A stretch of DNA of 63,994 nt from Brevibacillus choshinensis (GCF_001420695.1 NZ_LJJB01000010.1:2023734-2087727); one strand, 5' to 3'; positions 50,261 to 60,413 are shown, counted from the stretch's first letter. Notes: generated by a model from the letters alone, not told the origin. A program made the numbers and translations.

Positions 50261-51007
50261 ATGATTATCCTAAAGTCGAAAGCAGAACTTGAGGTTATGC
50301 GCGAAGCTGGTCGTATCGTCGCACTCACCCATCAAGAACTGGCCAAGGCCATCAAGCCTGGTGTCACGACGAAGCAACTTGACGAAATTGCCGAGACGTT
50401 TATCCGTAGCATGGCCGCGGTTCCGTCATTCAAAGGCTACGGTGGCTTTCCAGGAAGTATCTGTGCTTCAGTCAATGAAGAACTCGTACACGGGATCCCA
50501 GGAAAACGGACGTTACAAGAGGGAGACATCATCAGTCTAGACATCGGTGCCCAGTTTGAGGGCTACCATGGAGACTCCGCTTGGACGTGTCCGGTAGGCA
50601 CAATTTCTACAGAAAATCAGAATCTCTTGCGAGTAACAGAAGAGTCGTTGTTCAAGGGGCTTGAAAAAGCGATACCGGGTGCACGATTGTCTGATATCTC
50701 ACATGCGATTCAGGTTCATGCAGAAGCTGCCGGCTTCACACTCGTTCGCGAGTATGTGGGGCATGGGATTGGGCAAAACTTGCACGAAGATCCGCAGGTT
50801 CCTAACTATGGCCCTCCAGATCGAGGTCCACGGTTGAAACCAGGCATGGTGTTGGCAATTGAGCCAATGGTAAATGCCGGCGAACGTTATGTCCGCACAT
50901 TGGAGGACAATTGGACGGTAGTAACAGTGGATCGGAAAACATGTGCTCATTTTGAACACACCATCGCGATTACGGAAGATGGCTATGAGATTTTTACACG
51001 GGCGTAA
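50261..51007 (+). CDS. map: Methionine aminopeptidase, type I
   Basis: Map removes the initiator methionine from new proteins. The 248-residue protein carries the metal ligands in [15 protein letters not shown] (two Asp), GHGIG (His), EPMVN (Glu) and FEHTIAITE (Glu). ATG at 50261 lies after GAGGG, six bases beyond the adk stop. The KOW-domain gene that follows map in B. subtilis is absent here. Confidence 0.96.
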   Translation: MIILKSKAELEVMREAGRIVALTHQELAKAIKPGVTTKQLDEIAETFIRSMAAVPSFKGYGGFPGSICASVNEELVHGIPGKRTLQEGDIISLDIGAQFEGYHGDSAWTCPVGTISTENQNLLRVTEESLFKGLEKAIPGARLSDISHAIQVHAEAAGFTLVREYVGHGIGQNLHEDPQVPNYGPPDRGPRLKPGMVLAIEPMVNAGERYVRTLEDNWTVVTVDRKTCAHFEHTIAITEDGYEIFTRA

Positions 51008-51122
51008 ACGAGGATTCCTTTAGATTGGGATTGTCGTCCAACGTGTCGACGATAAGTTCGTTGTGTGATCATTTCGCAAAACTCATGGTCTGACTGAAGA
51101 GCAGAAGAAAGGAGAGTTTACC

Positions 51123-51341
51123 ATGGCAAAAGATGATGTAATTGAGGTGGAAGGTACGGTAATCGAACCTTTGCCTAATGCTATGTTTCGGGTAGAATTA
51201 GAGAATGGACATAAGATCCTTGCTCACGTTTCCGGAAAAATCCGCATGCACTTTATCCGTATCCTGCCTGGGGATAAAGTAACTGTTGAACTGTCGCCGT
51301 ACGACTTAACCCGCGGACGTATTACGTACCGCTATAAATAG
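51123..51341 (+). CDS. infA: Translation initiation factor IF-1
   Basis: IF-1 occupies the A site during initiation. The 72-residue OB-fold protein starts [22 protein letters not shown] and includes [19 protein letters not shown] and [23 protein letters not shown] precedes the ATG. Confidence 0.97.
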   Translation: MAKDDVIEVEGTVIEPLPNAMFRVELENGHKILAHVSGKIRMHFIRILPGDKVTVELSPYDLTRGRITYRYK

Positions 51342-51357
51342 TTAGTAAAACCCCTAG

Positions 51358-51489
<132 letters not shown>

Positions 51490-51510
51490 ACAAGGAGGTG
51501 CTTTTTACAC

Positions 51511-51879
51511 ATGGCACGTATTGCAGGCGTTGACTTGCCGCGCGAAAAACGCGCTGAAGTCGCTCTTACCTACATCTTTGGTATTGGCCGCCCCACGTCT
51601 CAAAAAATTCTGTCCGCCACTGGCGTAAGTGCGAACACTCGTGTTCGTGATCTGACAGAAGAAGAAGTTGCTAAACTTCGTGAGTACATTGACAAAACCG
51701 TGAAGGTGGAAGGCGATCTCCGTCGTGAGATCTCCCTGAACATCAAGCGCCTGATGGAAATCGGCTGCTTCCGCGGTATTCGTCATCGTCGTGGGCTCCC
51801 TGTTCGCGGTCAACGCTCAAAAACAAATGCTCGTACGCGTAAAGGTCCACGCCGTACAGTAGCTAACAAGAAGAAGTAA
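51511..51879 (+). CDS. rpsM: 30S ribosomal protein S13
   Basis: S13 forms bridges between the subunits and contacts P-site tRNA through its basic tail. The 122-residue protein has [53 protein letters not shown] and a C-terminal [21 protein letters not shown] precedes the ATG. Confidence 0.97.
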   Translation: MARIAGVDLPREKRAEVALTYIFGIGRPTSQKILSATGVSANTRVRDLTEEEVAKLREYIDKTVKVEGDLRREISLNIKRLMEIGCFRGIRHRRGLPVRGQRSKTNARTRKGPRRTVANKKK

Positions 51880-51895
51880 AGGAGGGTAATCTGAC

Positions 51896-52297
51896 ATGGC
51901 GAAAAGAAAACAGGCTACAGCTGCTCGTACCCGTCGTCGTGATCGCAAAAATGTGGAAGTCGGCGTAGCACACATCCGCTCCACATTCAACAACACGATT
52001 GTGACGATCACTGATCCACACGGAAACGCGATCTCTTGGTCCAGTGCTGGTTCCCTCGGTTTCAAGGGTTCCCGCAAAAGCACTCCATTTGCTGCGCAAA
52101 TGGCTGCTGAATCGGCTGCTCGTGTTGCGATGGAACACGGCATGCGTTCTCTTGAAGTATCAGTAAAAGGCCCTGGTGCAGGTCGTGAAGCTGCGATCCG
52201 TTCCCTGCAAGCTACTGGTCTTGAAGTGAACATGATTAAAGACGTGACGCCAATTCCGCACAACGGTTGCCGTCCACCAAAACGTCGCCGCGTGTAA
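51896..52297 (+). CDS. rpsK: 30S ribosomal protein S11
   Basis: S11 shapes the platform near the mRNA exit. The 133-residue protein has [38 protein letters not shown] and the C-terminal [16 protein letters not shown], where the conserved Asn-Gly can form isoaspartate. AAAGGAGGG precedes the ATG. Confidence 0.97.
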   Translation: MAKRKQATAARTRRRDRKNVEVGVAHIRSTFNNTIVTITDPHGNAISWSSAGSLGFKGSRKSTPFAAQMAAESAARVAMEHGMRSLEVSVKGPGAGREAAIRSLQATGLEVNMIKDVTPIPHNGCRPPKRRRV

Positions 52298-52454
52298 CTG
52301 GTTTATATCGTTCAGAACATGTCCATACTAGAATGGTAAATTCTGATTTATAGCTTGTCATGCACGCAAACGGTAAACCGCCGGGGAAATTCCTGAGTGG
52401 GCACGTATGCGGCCCACCCAAGGATTTCGACGTTTTGAAGGAGGGTTTTGTTTA

Positions 52455-53399
52455 ATGATAGAAATAGAAAAACCAAAAATCGAGGTTGTGGAAGTTAGCG
52501 ACGACAACTCGTACGGAAAGTTTGTTGTAGAACCTCTTGAGCGTGGATATGGAACTACCCTTGGCAACTCGCTGAGACGAATTCTACTTTCGTCCTTGCC
52601 AGGCGCGGCAGTTCGTACCGTGCAAATCGATGGGGTTCTTCACGAGTTCTCTACGGTTGAAGGCGTCGTTGAAGATGTAACCGAGATCATCCTGAACATC
52701 AAAGGCTTGGCGCTGAAGATCCATTCCGATGAAGAAAAAGTAATCGAGATCGATGCAGAAGGCGAAGGCGTTGTCAAAGCGGGAGATATCCGTGCTGACA
52801 GTGATGTGGAGGTCTTAAACCCTGATCTTCATATTGCAACGTTGGCCAATGGCGGTCGTCTGCATATCCGCATGACAGCTGGACGTGGTCGTGGTTATGT
52901 TCAATCAGATGGAAATAAATCGGAGGATCTACCGATTGGTGTGATTCCGATTGATTCGATCTACACGCCGATCAAGCGTGTTAACTATCAAGTGGAAAAT
53001 ACCCGTGTAGGGCAAATGACCAACTATGACAAGTTGACCCTTGAGGTTTGGGCAAACGGCAGCATCAGTCCGGAAGAGGCCGTTAGCCTCGGCGCCAAAA
53101 TCATGACGGAGCACTTGAACCTGTTTGTCGGTCTGACCGACGAGGCGAAAGATGCAGAAATCATGGTGGAAAAGGAAGAAGACAAGAAAGAGAAAGTGCT
53201 CGAGATGACTATCGAAGAGCTCGATCTTTCTGTTCGTTCCTACAACTGCTTGAAGCGTGCCGGTATCAACACCGTGCAAGAGCTGACGCAGAAGACCGAA
53301 GAGGACATGATGAAAGTGCGCAACCTGGGACGCAAATCTCTGGAAGAAGTACAAGAAAAGTTGGCTGAGTTGGGCCTGTCCCTTCGCAGCGACGACTAG
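52455..53399 (+). CDS. rpoA: DNA-directed RNA polymerase subunit alpha
   Basis: Alpha dimers start polymerase assembly and contact UP elements and activators. The 314-residue protein has the N-terminal dimer domain ([20 protein letters not shown] near residue 31) and, after an acidic linker rich in E and K, a C-terminal domain with [20 protein letters not shown] and [13 protein letters not shown], including the DNA-contacting arginine. ATG at 52455 follows AAGGAGGG; the upstream frame has no site. Confidence 0.97.
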   Translation: MIEIEKPKIEVVEVSDDNSYGKFVVEPLERGYGTTLGNSLRRILLSSLPGAAVRTVQIDGVLHEFSTVEGVVEDVTEIILNIKGLALKIHSDEEKVIEIDAEGEGVVKAGDIRADSDVEVLNPDLHIATLANGGRLHIRMTAGRGRGYVQSDGNKSEDLPIGVIPIDSIYTPIKRVNYQVENTRVGQMTNYDKLTLEVWANGSISPEEAVSLGAKIMTEHLNLFVGLTDEAKDAEIMVEKEEDKKEKVLEMTIEELDLSVRSYNCLKRAGINTVQELTQKTEEDMMKVRNLGRKSLEEVQEKLAELGLSLRSDD

Positions 53400-53457
53400 A
53401 GACATTAGTATACCCGAAAGCACGCTCTGTTCTCTCGAGTAAGAGGGAGGTAAGAAC

Positions 53458-53817
53458 ATGGCACAACGTAAATTGGGTCGTCGTAGCGATGCTCGTAAAG
53501 CGCTGTTCCGCGACTTGGTAACTGACCTGATCATCAACGAGCGCATCGAAACTACAGAGATGAAGGCGAAAGAATTGCGCCCAATCGCTGAGAAAATGAT
53601 TACGCTCGCGAAACGTGGCGATCTGCACGCTCGTCGTCAAGTATCTGCTTTCGTTCGTAAAGAAGTAGCGAACGAAGAAGGTCGCGATGCAGTTCAAAAA
53701 CTGTTCGATGAAATCGCTCCTCGTTTCAAAGAGCGTAACGGTGGATACACTCGTATCCTCAAAACCGGCCCTCGTCGTGGCGATGCTGCACCGATGGCTT
53801 ACATCGAATTGGTTTAA
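53458..53817 (+). CDS. rplQ: 50S ribosomal protein L17
   Basis: L17 lies near the tunnel exit. The 119-residue protein has the family start [40 protein letters not shown], and [26 protein letters not shown] precedes the ATG. It ends the alpha operon; a long terminator-like hairpin follows. Confidence 0.97.
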   Translation: MAQRKLGRRSDARKALFRDLVTDLIINERIETTEMKAKELRPIAEKMITLAKRGDLHARRQVSAFVRKEVANEEGRDAVQKLFDEIAPRFKERNGGYTRILKTGPRRGDAAPMAYIELV

Positions 53818-53884
53818 TAGATCCATACAATCTGGTCGTTTCACCAAGGACATGGGACTTGTTCCCTGACCTGAAACAACCGCG

Positions 53885-53938
53885 AAAAGGGTGGGGGCAG
53901 ATCTGGTCATAGGCTGGACTCTGATTCAACCCTTTTTT
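53885..53938 (+). terminator. Terminator at the end of the alpha operon
   Basis: AAAAGGGT at 53885-53892 pairs with ACCCTTTT at 53929-53936 across a long, partly structured loop and ends in a T run. It probably ends the S10-spc-alpha transcript, at least in part. Confidence 0.6.
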
Positions 53939-54016
53939 CCTTTATCTAGAGAAATATGAATTCTATTGTTTTGCTGCTCATTTCCCTGTGAAGGCTGGGG
54001 AGGATGTGAACGCCTC

Positions 54017-54868
54017 ATGAATGAGGAGAGCTTGCTGGCATTTCGTAATGTTTCTTTTTCCTACGATGGGGATGAGGGACAGCGAGTACCGGTGCTTAAA
54101 AGCGTAGACCTGACGATCGAAAAAGGCACTTTTGTTTCCGTACTGGGACACAATGGCTCGGGAAAATCCACTCTGGCAAAGCTCATGAACGCTTTGCTTT
54201 TGCCAGAAGACGGCGTCATACTCGTTAGCGGTTTTGATACCAAAGACGAAGAAATGCTGTGGGAGATCCGCAGACATGTGGGAATGGTCTTTCAAAATCC
54301 GGACAATCAAATTGTCGGAGCTACTGTCGAGGACGACGTGGCATTTGGCCTGGAAAACATGGGTGTGGACCCTCAGGAGATGCGTAAGCGAATTGACGAA
54401 GCGTTGCTCTCGGTAGGGATGGAAAAGTATCTGATGGCACAGCCGCACCGTTTATCCGGCGGACAAAAGCAACGGGTGGCGATCGCAGGAATCATGGCGA
54501 TGAGACCGTCTGTCATCATTTTAGATGAAGCTACTGCTATGCTGGATCCACAGGGGCGTCAGGAAGTCATGATGCTGGCTCGCCGTCTCAACCGTGAAGA
54601 GGGCATTACGATCATCAACATCACGCATTTTCCCGAGGAAGCTGTCTTTTCTGATCGGGTGACTGTTATGAATGCTGGAGAAGTCCTGATGGAAGGGTCA
54701 CCGCATGACGTATTCAGTCAGGTAGAGCGACTCCAGTCAGCCGGGTTGGATGTACCGTTTTCCGTTCGAATACGGTATGCACTCGCTGCCAAGGGAATTC
54801 ATCTACCGTTTGTACTGCACCAAGAGGAGCTGGTGGAGCACGTATGCAGATTACTTTTGACCAAGTAA
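54017..54868 (+). CDS. ecfA1: ECF transporter ATPase EcfA1
   Basis: EcfA1 is one half of the ATPase pair that powers vitamin and metal uptake through exchangeable S-components. The 283-residue protein has Walker A GHNGSGKST near residue 45, the Q-loop MVFQNPDNQ, signature LSGGQKQR near 149 and Walker B VIILDEAT. ATG at 54017 lies 13 bases after GGGGAGG, a slightly long spacing. It overlaps ecfA2 by 25 bases. No S-component gene is next to it, as is usual for group II ECF systems. Confidence 0.94.
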   Translation: MNEESLLAFRNVSFSYDGDEGQRVPVLKSVDLTIEKGTFVSVLGHNGSGKSTLAKLMNALLLPEDGVILVSGFDTKDEEMLWEIRRHVGMVFQNPDNQIVGATVEDDVAFGLENMGVDPQEMRKRIDEALLSVGMEKYLMAQPHRLSGGQKQRVAIAGIMAMRPSVIILDEATAMLDPQGRQEVMMLARRLNREEGITIINITHFPEEAVFSDRVTVMNAGEVLMEGSPHDVFSQVERLQSAGLDVPFSVRIRYALAAKGIHLPFVLHQEELVEHVCRLLLTK

Positions 54869-55716
54869 GCCACTTGTACGGGAAAGGAACACCGTTTGAA
54901 CGACTTGCCCTCAATGAGATTTCCTTGACGATTCCGTCAGGTTCTTTTGTTGGCATTATTGGACAAACCGGCTCCGGCAAGTCTACCTTAATTCAGCATC
55001 TGAACGGGTTGCTTGCACCGACTTCTGGCCGAATTCTTCTAGGAGACGCGGTCATAACACCTTCCCAGCGACTGCCTCATGCTCGACGAAAAGATATTGG
55101 TCTGGTTTTTCAGTATCCTGAGCATCAGTTGTTTGAAGAGACTGTAGCCAAAGACATCTCTTTTGGACCACTCAATTTTGATTTGCCAGCGGAAATGGTT
55201 GAATCACGGACGCGGGAATCATTGGAGATCGTCGGACTCGATTATGAAACGATAAAAGATCGTTCTCCTTTCCAGTTGAGTGGCGGGCAGATGAGGCGTG
55301 TTGCGATCGCGGGGGTACTGGCCATGCAGCCGAAAGTACTTGTATTGGATGAGCCGACAGCAGGACTGGACCCTTCCGGTCGAAAGGCGATTCTGGAGGG
55401 CATCAATCGCATTCATCGGGAACAGCAACTGACGACATTGCTGGTCACACACAGTATGGAAGAAGCAGCTCGTTATGCGGATTATTTACTCGTGATGGCG
55501 GCTGGACAAGTTGTCTTGCAGGGAACACCGAGTGAGGTATTTATGCAAGCTGATTTGTTGAAGCAACTGTCTCTCGATGTACCGGAAACAGTTGCGATAG
55601 TTTCCCTTATGAATCAATTGTTGCCGGACAACGCACATCTGCCACATTCCCTTTATCGGGAAGAAGAGCTGATTGACCATTTGCAAAAACGGCTGTCCGT
55701 GCCAAAGGAGAGTTAG
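54844..55716 (+). CDS. ecfA2: ECF transporter ATPase EcfA2
   Basis: EcfA2 forms the second ATPase of the energising module. The 290-residue protein has Walker A GQTGSGKST near 40, Q-loop LVFQYPEHQLFEE, signature LSGGQMRR and Walker B VLVLDEPT, all distinct from EcfA1, so the pair would form a heterodimer. It starts inside ecfA1 and ends two bases before ecfT. Confidence 0.94.
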   Translation: MQITFDQVSHLYGKGTPFERLALNEISLTIPSGSFVGIIGQTGSGKSTLIQHLNGLLAPTSGRILLGDAVITPSQRLPHARRKDIGLVFQYPEHQLFEETVAKDISFGPLNFDLPAEMVESRTRESLEIVGLDYETIKDRSPFQLSGGQMRRVAIAGVLAMQPKVLVLDEPTAGLDPSGRKAILEGINRIHREQQLTTLLVTHSMEEAARYADYLLVMAAGQVVLQGTPSEVFMQADLLKQLSLDVPETVAIVSLMNQLLPDNAHLPHSLYREEELIDHLQKRLSVPKES

Positions 55717-55718
55717 GC

Positions 55719-56516
55719 ATGCTGCAGAATATTGCGATTGGTCAATACGTGCCGGGACAGTCCTTTCTCCATCGTGCGGATCCACGGAGCAAACTGCTCT
55801 TTATCATCCTTTTTGCTACTTTGGTATTTTTGGCGAACAATATGGTAACTTACTCGGTACTCATCGCGTTTACGCTTTTTACGGCGTTGTTATCTCGACT
55901 CTCTCTCTCCTATATTTTGAAAAGCTTGAAGCCAGTCTGGATTTTAATCCTGTTTACGGTTGTCCTTCATATTTTCATTACAAAAGGTGGGACCGTCTAT
56001 TATCAATGGGGAAGTTTCACGATTGAGCAAGAAGGCGTTCGACAAGCGATCTTTATTTCCTTGCGATTGGGACTTCTCGTCCTGATCAGCTCCTTGTTGA
56101 CGTTGACGACCTCTCCTATTGACTTGACGGAAGGACTGGAGCGCTTGCTCGGCCCCTTTGGGAAGATTGGTGTTCCTGTACATGAGATCGCGCTCATGAT
56201 GTCGATCGCGCTTCGTTTTATTCCGACGCTCATGGAAGAAACGGATAAGATCATCAAGGCACAATCAGCCAGAGGAGCTGATTTTTCCAGCGGCAACCTC
56301 GTTCGTCGTGCAAAGAATTTAGTTCCGATCGCGATTCCGCTGTTTATCAGCGCGTTCCGTCGTGCTGAGGAGCTCGCTTTGGCGATGGAGGCTCGTGGCT
56401 ATCGAGGTGGTGTCGGGAGGACGAGGCTGAATAAGCTGGCTTTTTCCTGGCGGGATACATGCGTGGTTGTGGCAGGTGTTCTCTTGATGGTTGTGATAGG
56501 GTGGTGGCGTTCTTGA
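55719..56516 (+). CDS. ecfT: ECF transporter membrane protein EcfT
   Basis: EcfT is the membrane scaffold joining the ATPases to S-components. The 265-residue protein has five or six hydrophobic helices, and two Ala-Arg-Gly type coupling motifs (KAQSARGADF near 186 and ALAMEARGYRGG near 223) that contact EcfA1/EcfA2. The stop overlaps the TTG start of truA by four bases (TTGA). Confidence 0.93.
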   Translation: MLQNIAIGQYVPGQSFLHRADPRSKLLFIILFATLVFLANNMVTYSVLIAFTLFTALLSRLSLSYILKSLKPVWILILFTVVLHIFITKGGTVYYQWGSFTIEQEGVRQAIFISLRLGLLVLISSLLTLTTSPIDLTEGLERLLGPFGKIGVPVHEIALMMSIALRFIPTLMEETDKIIKAQSARGADFSSGNLVRRAKNLVPIAIPLFISAFRRAEELALAMEARGYRGGVGRTRLNKLAFSWRDTCVVVAGVLLMVVIGWWRS

Positions 56517-57247
56517 GAAGGCTCAAATGTGTCGTAGCTTACGACGGTACCGATTTTAGTGGCTTTCAGGTGCAGCCTGATCAAGTAACGGTACAGGGAG
56601 AGATCGAAGCAGCCCTGCAGCGAATCACGGGCGAGGAGGCCCAGATAGCTGGTTCTGGGCGTACCGATGCGGGTGTCCATGCGCGTGGTCAGGTCATTCA
56701 TTTTGATACGGCTAGCAACATTCCATTGGAAAAATGGGGTTTTGTGCTGAACAATCAATTGCCTGACTCGATTGTGGTTCGCTCGATCGAAGAGGCGGAG
56801 ACGACCTTTCACGCCCGTTTTGATGTACAGGTAAAGGAATACCGCTATTGTATCGATAACAACCCTGTAGCAGATGTATTTCGTCATCGGTACGCGGATC
56901 ATATTCGCTTTCCGCTCGATGTAGAGGCCATGCAACAGGCTGCCCACCATTTGGAGGGGGAACACGACTTTACTTCTTTTTGCTCGGCGAAGACCTATGT
57001 GGAGGACAAAGTCCGGACCGTCTATGGATTGACCGTCGAGCGCTTGGGGAATGAGGTCTGGGTGACCTGCCGGGGGAATGGCTTTTTGTACAATATGGTG
57101 AGAATCATAGTAGGAACATTGGTGGAAGTCGGGCAAGGCAAACGTCAGCCCGATGAGCTTCAGGACATTCTCGTAGCCTGTGATCGGGAAATGGCTGGTA
57201 AAACAGCACCCGCTAAAGGATTAACGATGTGGGAAGTCGTCTACTAG
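56513..57247 (+). CDS. truA: tRNA pseudouridine synthase A
   Basis: TruA makes pseudouridine at positions 38-40 of the tRNA anticodon arm. The 244-residue protein has the catalytic aspartate in GSGRTDAGVHARGQ near residue 52, the EYRYCI segment, and HDFTSFC. A TTG start at 56513 reads M-R-R-L-K-C like relatives, overlaps the ecfT stop and follows GGGTGGTGG; no ATG gives a full-length product. Confidence 0.93.
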   Translation: MRRLKCVVAYDGTDFSGFQVQPDQVTVQGEIEAALQRITGEEAQIAGSGRTDAGVHARGQVIHFDTASNIPLEKWGFVLNNQLPDSIVVRSIEEAETTFHARFDVQVKEYRYCIDNNPVADVFRHRYADHIRFPLDVEAMQQAAHHLEGEHDFTSFCSAKTYVEDKVRTVYGLTVERLGNEVWVTCRGNGFLYNMVRIIVGTLVEVGQGKRQPDELQDILVACDREMAGKTAPAKGLTMWEVVY

Positions 57248-57284
57248 CAATTCAATTTCCAATTAATAGAGCAGGTGTAGGCAC

Positions 57285-57480
57285 TTGACTCTGACCCATC
57301 ACATGTAGTACGATAATCCTTGGTATTTTAACCCCGCTAGCCCCACTCTAGCCCCGGGATTGAAAGACAAGTTCGTGATGAAACACCTGGAAGAGTTGCT
57401 CACCCGTTACGAAGCAATAACTTCCATTTGCAAGTTTCGGTTGTATTGGTTATAAGTAAATGTGAATGTGTAAGGTAAGA
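57285..57480 (+). promoter_or_regulatory. Promoter and leader of rplM-rpsI (L13-type leader candidate)
   Basis: TTGACT at 57285-57290 and TACGAT at 57309-57314, 18 bases apart, suggest a sigma-A promoter in the 251-base gap after truA. The rest contains GC-rich blocks (CGCTAGCCCCACTCTAGCCCCGGG near 57344, quoted only as a landmark). The length and place fit the L13 leader family known in Bacillales, but I could not confirm a conserved fold. Confidence 0.5.
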
Positions 57481-57498
57481 TACTTAGGAGGGACAAAC

Positions 57499-57936
57499 AT
57501 GCGTACCACATATATGGCGAAACCGCTCGAAGTTGAGCGTAAATGGTACATCGTTGACGCAGAAGGTCAAACGCTTGGCCGTCTGGCTAGCGAAGTAGCT
57601 TCGATCCTGCGCGGCAAACTGAAACCTGAATTTACTCCTCACGTTGATGCTGGCGATTTCGTAATCGTAATCAACGCTGACAAAGTAAAACTGACAGGTA
57701 AAAAATTGCAAGACAAAATCTACTACACTCACTCCCTGTATCCAGGTGGTTTGAAAAAGACCACTGCTGGCGACATGCTGAACAAGAGACCAGATCGTCT
57801 GTTCGAACTGGCTGTAAAAGGCATGCTGCCTAAAAACAGCCTGGGACGTCAAATGTTCACCAAGCTGAAAGTATACGCTGGAACTGAGCACCCGCATGCA
57901 GCACAAAAACCAGAAGTTTGGCAAATTCGCGGTTAA
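57499..57936 (+). CDS. rplM: 50S ribosomal protein L13
   Basis: L13 is an early 50S assembly protein. The 145-residue product starts [20 protein letters not shown] and has [29 protein letters not shown] and [23 protein letters not shown] at 57499 follows AGGAGGG. It pairs with rpsI as usual, 20 bases apart. Confidence 0.97.
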   Translation: MRTTYMAKPLEVERKWYIVDAEGQTLGRLASEVASILRGKLKPEFTPHVDAGDFVIVINADKVKLTGKKLQDKIYYTHSLYPGGLKKTTAGDMLNKRPDRLFELAVKGMLPKNSLGRQMFTKLKVYAGTEHPHAAQKPEVWQIRG

Positions 57937-57956
57937 GGTAAAGGGAGGAAATATAC

Positions 57957-58349
57957 GTGGCACAAGTACAATACTACGGTACAGGTCGTCGTAAGCACTC
58001 CGTTGCACGCGTTCGCCTGGTTCCAGGTGAAGGTCGCATTGTGATCAACAAGCGTGAAATGGACACTTACTTTGGTTTGGAAACACTGAAATTGATCGTA
58101 AAACAACCACTCGTTCTGACTGAAACCCTCGGTCGTTACGATGTTCTGGTTAACGTAAACGGCGGCGGAACCACTGGTCAAGCTGGTGCAATCCGTCACG
58201 GCGTAGCTCGCGCTCTGTTGAAAGCAGATCCGGAACTGCGCGGCGCTCTGAAACGCGCTGGCTTCCTGACTCGCGATCCTCGTATGAAAGAGCGTAAAAA
58301 ATACGGCTTGAAAGCAGCTCGTCGCGCACCTCAATTCTCCAAGCGCTAA
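57957..58349 (+). CDS. rpsI: 30S ribosomal protein S9
   Basis: S9 contacts P-site tRNA through its C-terminal tail. The 130-residue protein has [37 protein letters not shown] and the conserved tail RRAPQFSKR. The start is GTG at 57957, after GGGAGG. Confidence 0.97.
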   Translation: MAQVQYYGTGRRKHSVARVRLVPGEGRIVINKREMDTYFGLETLKLIVKQPLVLTETLGRYDVLVNVNGGGTTGQAGAIRHGVARALLKADPELRGALKRAGFLTRDPRMKERKKYGLKAARRAPQFSKR

Positions 58350-58367
58350 TTGCTGTTGCTGGATTCA

Positions 58368-58399
58368 ACCCCTTGTCTGTTTACAGGCAGGGGGTTTTC
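58368..58399 (+). terminator. Terminator after rpsI
   Basis: AACCCCTTGTCTGT pairs with ACAGGCAGGGGGTT (with a mismatch) and is followed by TTTCCTTT. Confidence 0.8.
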
Positions 58400-58413
58400 C
58401 TTTGTCCTCATGG

Positions 58414-58442
58414 TCATAATTGGCCAGCTTTGTCCATATGAT
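58414..58442 (+). promoter_or_regulatory. Candidate sigma-E promoter of cwlD
   Basis: TCATAATT at 58414-58421 and CATATGAT at 58435-58442, 13 bases apart, resemble the sigma-E pattern (ATA-type -35, CATA....T -10). In B. subtilis cwlD is expressed in the mother cell under sigma-E and in the forespore under sigma-G. Confidence 0.5.
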
Positions 58443-58476
58443 GGATACGAGAATGGGACAAAGGGGACGATACACG

Positions 58477-59193
58477 GTGACACGAAAAGGGATTGGCTGG
58501 ATTTTGGCTTTCGCCTTACTGGTGGTGTTGTTCACCTATGAAACGCCTGATCGCTCCTCCTGGACGGCGTGGTCGCTTCCACTGGCTGGGACAGTGATTG
58601 CCATTGATGCCGGACATGGAGGGAAGGACGGAGGCGCAACATCTTCATCGGGAGACGTAGTGGAAAAGGACGTCACACTTGCGATAAGCATGTATTTGCG
58701 CGACTTTCTGCAACAGTCAGGCGCTTATGTCGTCATGACCAGGGAAGAGGACAAGGATTTGGCTTCGCCCGACGCGGATTCTAACCGGAAGCGCAAGTCA
58801 GAGGATATTCGCAATCGGGTCAAACTCGTCAACGAGAACACACCGGATTTTCTCATCAGTATTCACGTAAATGCGATCCCGTCGCCTAAATGGTCTGGTG
58901 CACAAACCTTTTACTCACCGGCTTACAAGAAAAGCGAAGAGATGTCATACCTCATCCAGGATGAGATCAAGCGTGTGATGGGGAACACAAATCGAGTACC
59001 CAGCAAGACAGAAAACGTTTTTCTCATTCGGGAAGTGACATGTCCGGCTGTATTAGTGGAAGTCGGTTTTGTGAGCAATACGCAGGAGGCCAAGCAGCTC
59101 CAATCGGTGGATTATCAAAAAGCAATGGCGAACGCGATCTACCAAGGGATTTTACGTCAATACTCTGGTGAAAAGGCTCTAATTACACCTTGA
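58477..59193 (+). CDS. cwlD: N-acetylmuramoyl-L-alanine amidase CwlD (spore cortex)
   Basis: CwlD removes peptide side chains from muramic acid so that muramic-lactam can form in the spore cortex. The 238-residue protein has a membrane anchor or signal helix (about 7-21), then an Amidase_3 domain with zinc ligands in DAGHGGKDGG (His near 46) and EKDVTL (Glu), SIHVNA (His), and catalytic Glu in LVEVGF. The start is GTG at 58477 after AAGGGGA; the longer ATG frames lack a ribosome site. Confidence 0.92.
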   Translation: MTRKGIGWILAFALLVVLFTYETPDRSSWTAWSLPLAGTVIAIDAGHGGKDGGATSSSGDVVEKDVTLAISMYLRDFLQQSGAYVVMTREEDKDLASPDADSNRKRKSEDIRNRVKLVNENTPDFLISIHVNAIPSPKWSGAQTFYSPAYKKSEEMSYLIQDEIKRVMGNTNRVPSKTENVFLIREVTCPAVLVEVGFVSNTQEAKQLQSVDYQKAMANAIYQGILRQYSGEKALITP

Positions 59194-59226
59194 GGACTCG
59201 GGCTTCGTGTTCCTCGGGAGCGAATA

Positions 59227-59235
59227 TGCTATAAT
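59227..59235 (+). promoter_or_regulatory. Extended -10 promoter of the salA/mrp gene
   Basis: TGCTATAAT at 59227-59235 has a perfect -10 with TG extension; the -35 region (59207-59212) is poor, which an extended -10 can tolerate. Confidence 0.65.
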
Positions 59236-59300
59236 GAACGCGCGAACATCATAGCTACAGGGTGGCATTCATTGAAAAGACAATAGATGAGGTGAACAAG

Positions 59301-60413
59301 ATGTTGACCAAAGAACAAGTTCTTGAGGCACTGCGTGACGTAAAAGACCCGGAAATTAACCGCAGCCTGGTTGAACTAAATATGATTCGTGACATCCGTA
59401 TTGAAGGCAGTACCGTCAGTCTCACCGTTGTACTGACTATTACAGGCTGTCCGCTGAAAGCAAAGATCGAGGACGATGTCATTGCTGCATTACGCGCATT
59501 GGGTGCAGAAGATGTTCATCTGCAGTTTGGAGCCATGACAGATGATGAACGTGCTGCTCTCAGTGCACAGTTGCGCGGAGGCGGAGCGGGACAGACTCAC
59601 AATATGACGCCCGGACAAGCACCTGTACTCAATCCCATTTTGGACAAGAATTCCAAAACAACTTTTATCGCAGTTACTTCCGGAAAAGGTGGCGTAGGGA
59701 AATCGACCGTTACCGTCAATCTGGCTGTTGCGTTAGCTCGCATGGGCAAAAAGGTCGGAATCATTGATGCGGATATTTACGGCTTTAGTGTTCCCGATAT
59801 GATGAACATCGAACAGCGTCCGACGGTTATCGGGGAAACCATCCTGCCTGTAGAACGAATGAACGTAAAAGTTATGTCTATGGGCTTTTTTGTAGAAGAC
59901 AACTCCCCGATTATTTGGAGAGGTCCGATGCTGGGTAAAATGCTGCGCAATTTCTTCTCCGAAGTTCATTGGGGGGAAGAACTGGATTACTTGCTGCTGG
60001 ACTTGCCTCCAGGAACAGGGGATATGGCGCTGGACGTTCATACGATGATCCCGCAAAGCATGGAAATCGTCGTGACAACACCTCACGCGACGGCTGCCTT
60101 TGTTGCTGCTCGCGCTGGAGCCATGGCAAAGCGTACGGGACATGAAATTCTCGGGATCGTGGAAAACATGGCTTGGTACGAAGCAAAAGATGGTTCAAAG
60201 GAATACGTGTTTGGACGTGGTGGAGGTGCCAAACTGGCAGAAACGCTTACAAGCGAGCTGCTGGCACAAATTCCGTTGGGACAGCCTGACAACCATCCAT
60301 CTGAACCCGATTACTCTCCATCAATTTACCGGGAGCAATCAGCAATCGGACAGATCTACATGGATATGGCGAAACGCGTCGCTGAGAAATGCGAAAGCGC
60401 AGTTAAACAATAA
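59301..60413 (+). CDS. salA: Mrp/NBP35-family P-loop ATPase, SalA-like
   Basis: The 370-residue protein has an N-terminal MIP18 (DUF59) domain with DPEINRSLVEL and ITGCPLKAKIE, then a deviant Walker A SGKGGVGKST near residue 129 and LLLDLPPGTGD. Mrp proteins usually carry iron-sulfur clusters through a CxxC motif after GIVENM; here that segment reads AWYEAKDGSKEYVFG with no cysteine, as I recall for B. subtilis SalA, which regulates scoC. A regulatory role is therefore more likely than a cluster carrier, but not proven. ATG at 59301 follows GAGGTG. Confidence 0.85.
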   Translation: MLTKEQVLEALRDVKDPEINRSLVELNMIRDIRIEGSTVSLTVVLTITGCPLKAKIEDDVIAALRALGAEDVHLQFGAMTDDERAALSAQLRGGGAGQTHNMTPGQAPVLNPILDKNSKTTFIAVTSGKGGVGKSTVTVNLAVALARMGKKVGIIDADIYGFSVPDMMNIEQRPTVIGETILPVERMNVKVMSMGFFVEDNSPIIWRGPMLGKMLRNFFSEVHWGEELDYLLLDLPPGTGDMALDVHTMIPQSMEIVVTTPHATAAFVAARAGAMAKRTGHEILGIVENMAWYEAKDGSKEYVFGRGGGAKLAETLTSELLAQIPLGQPDNHPSEPDYSPSIYREQSAIGQIYMDMAKRVAEKCESAVKQ

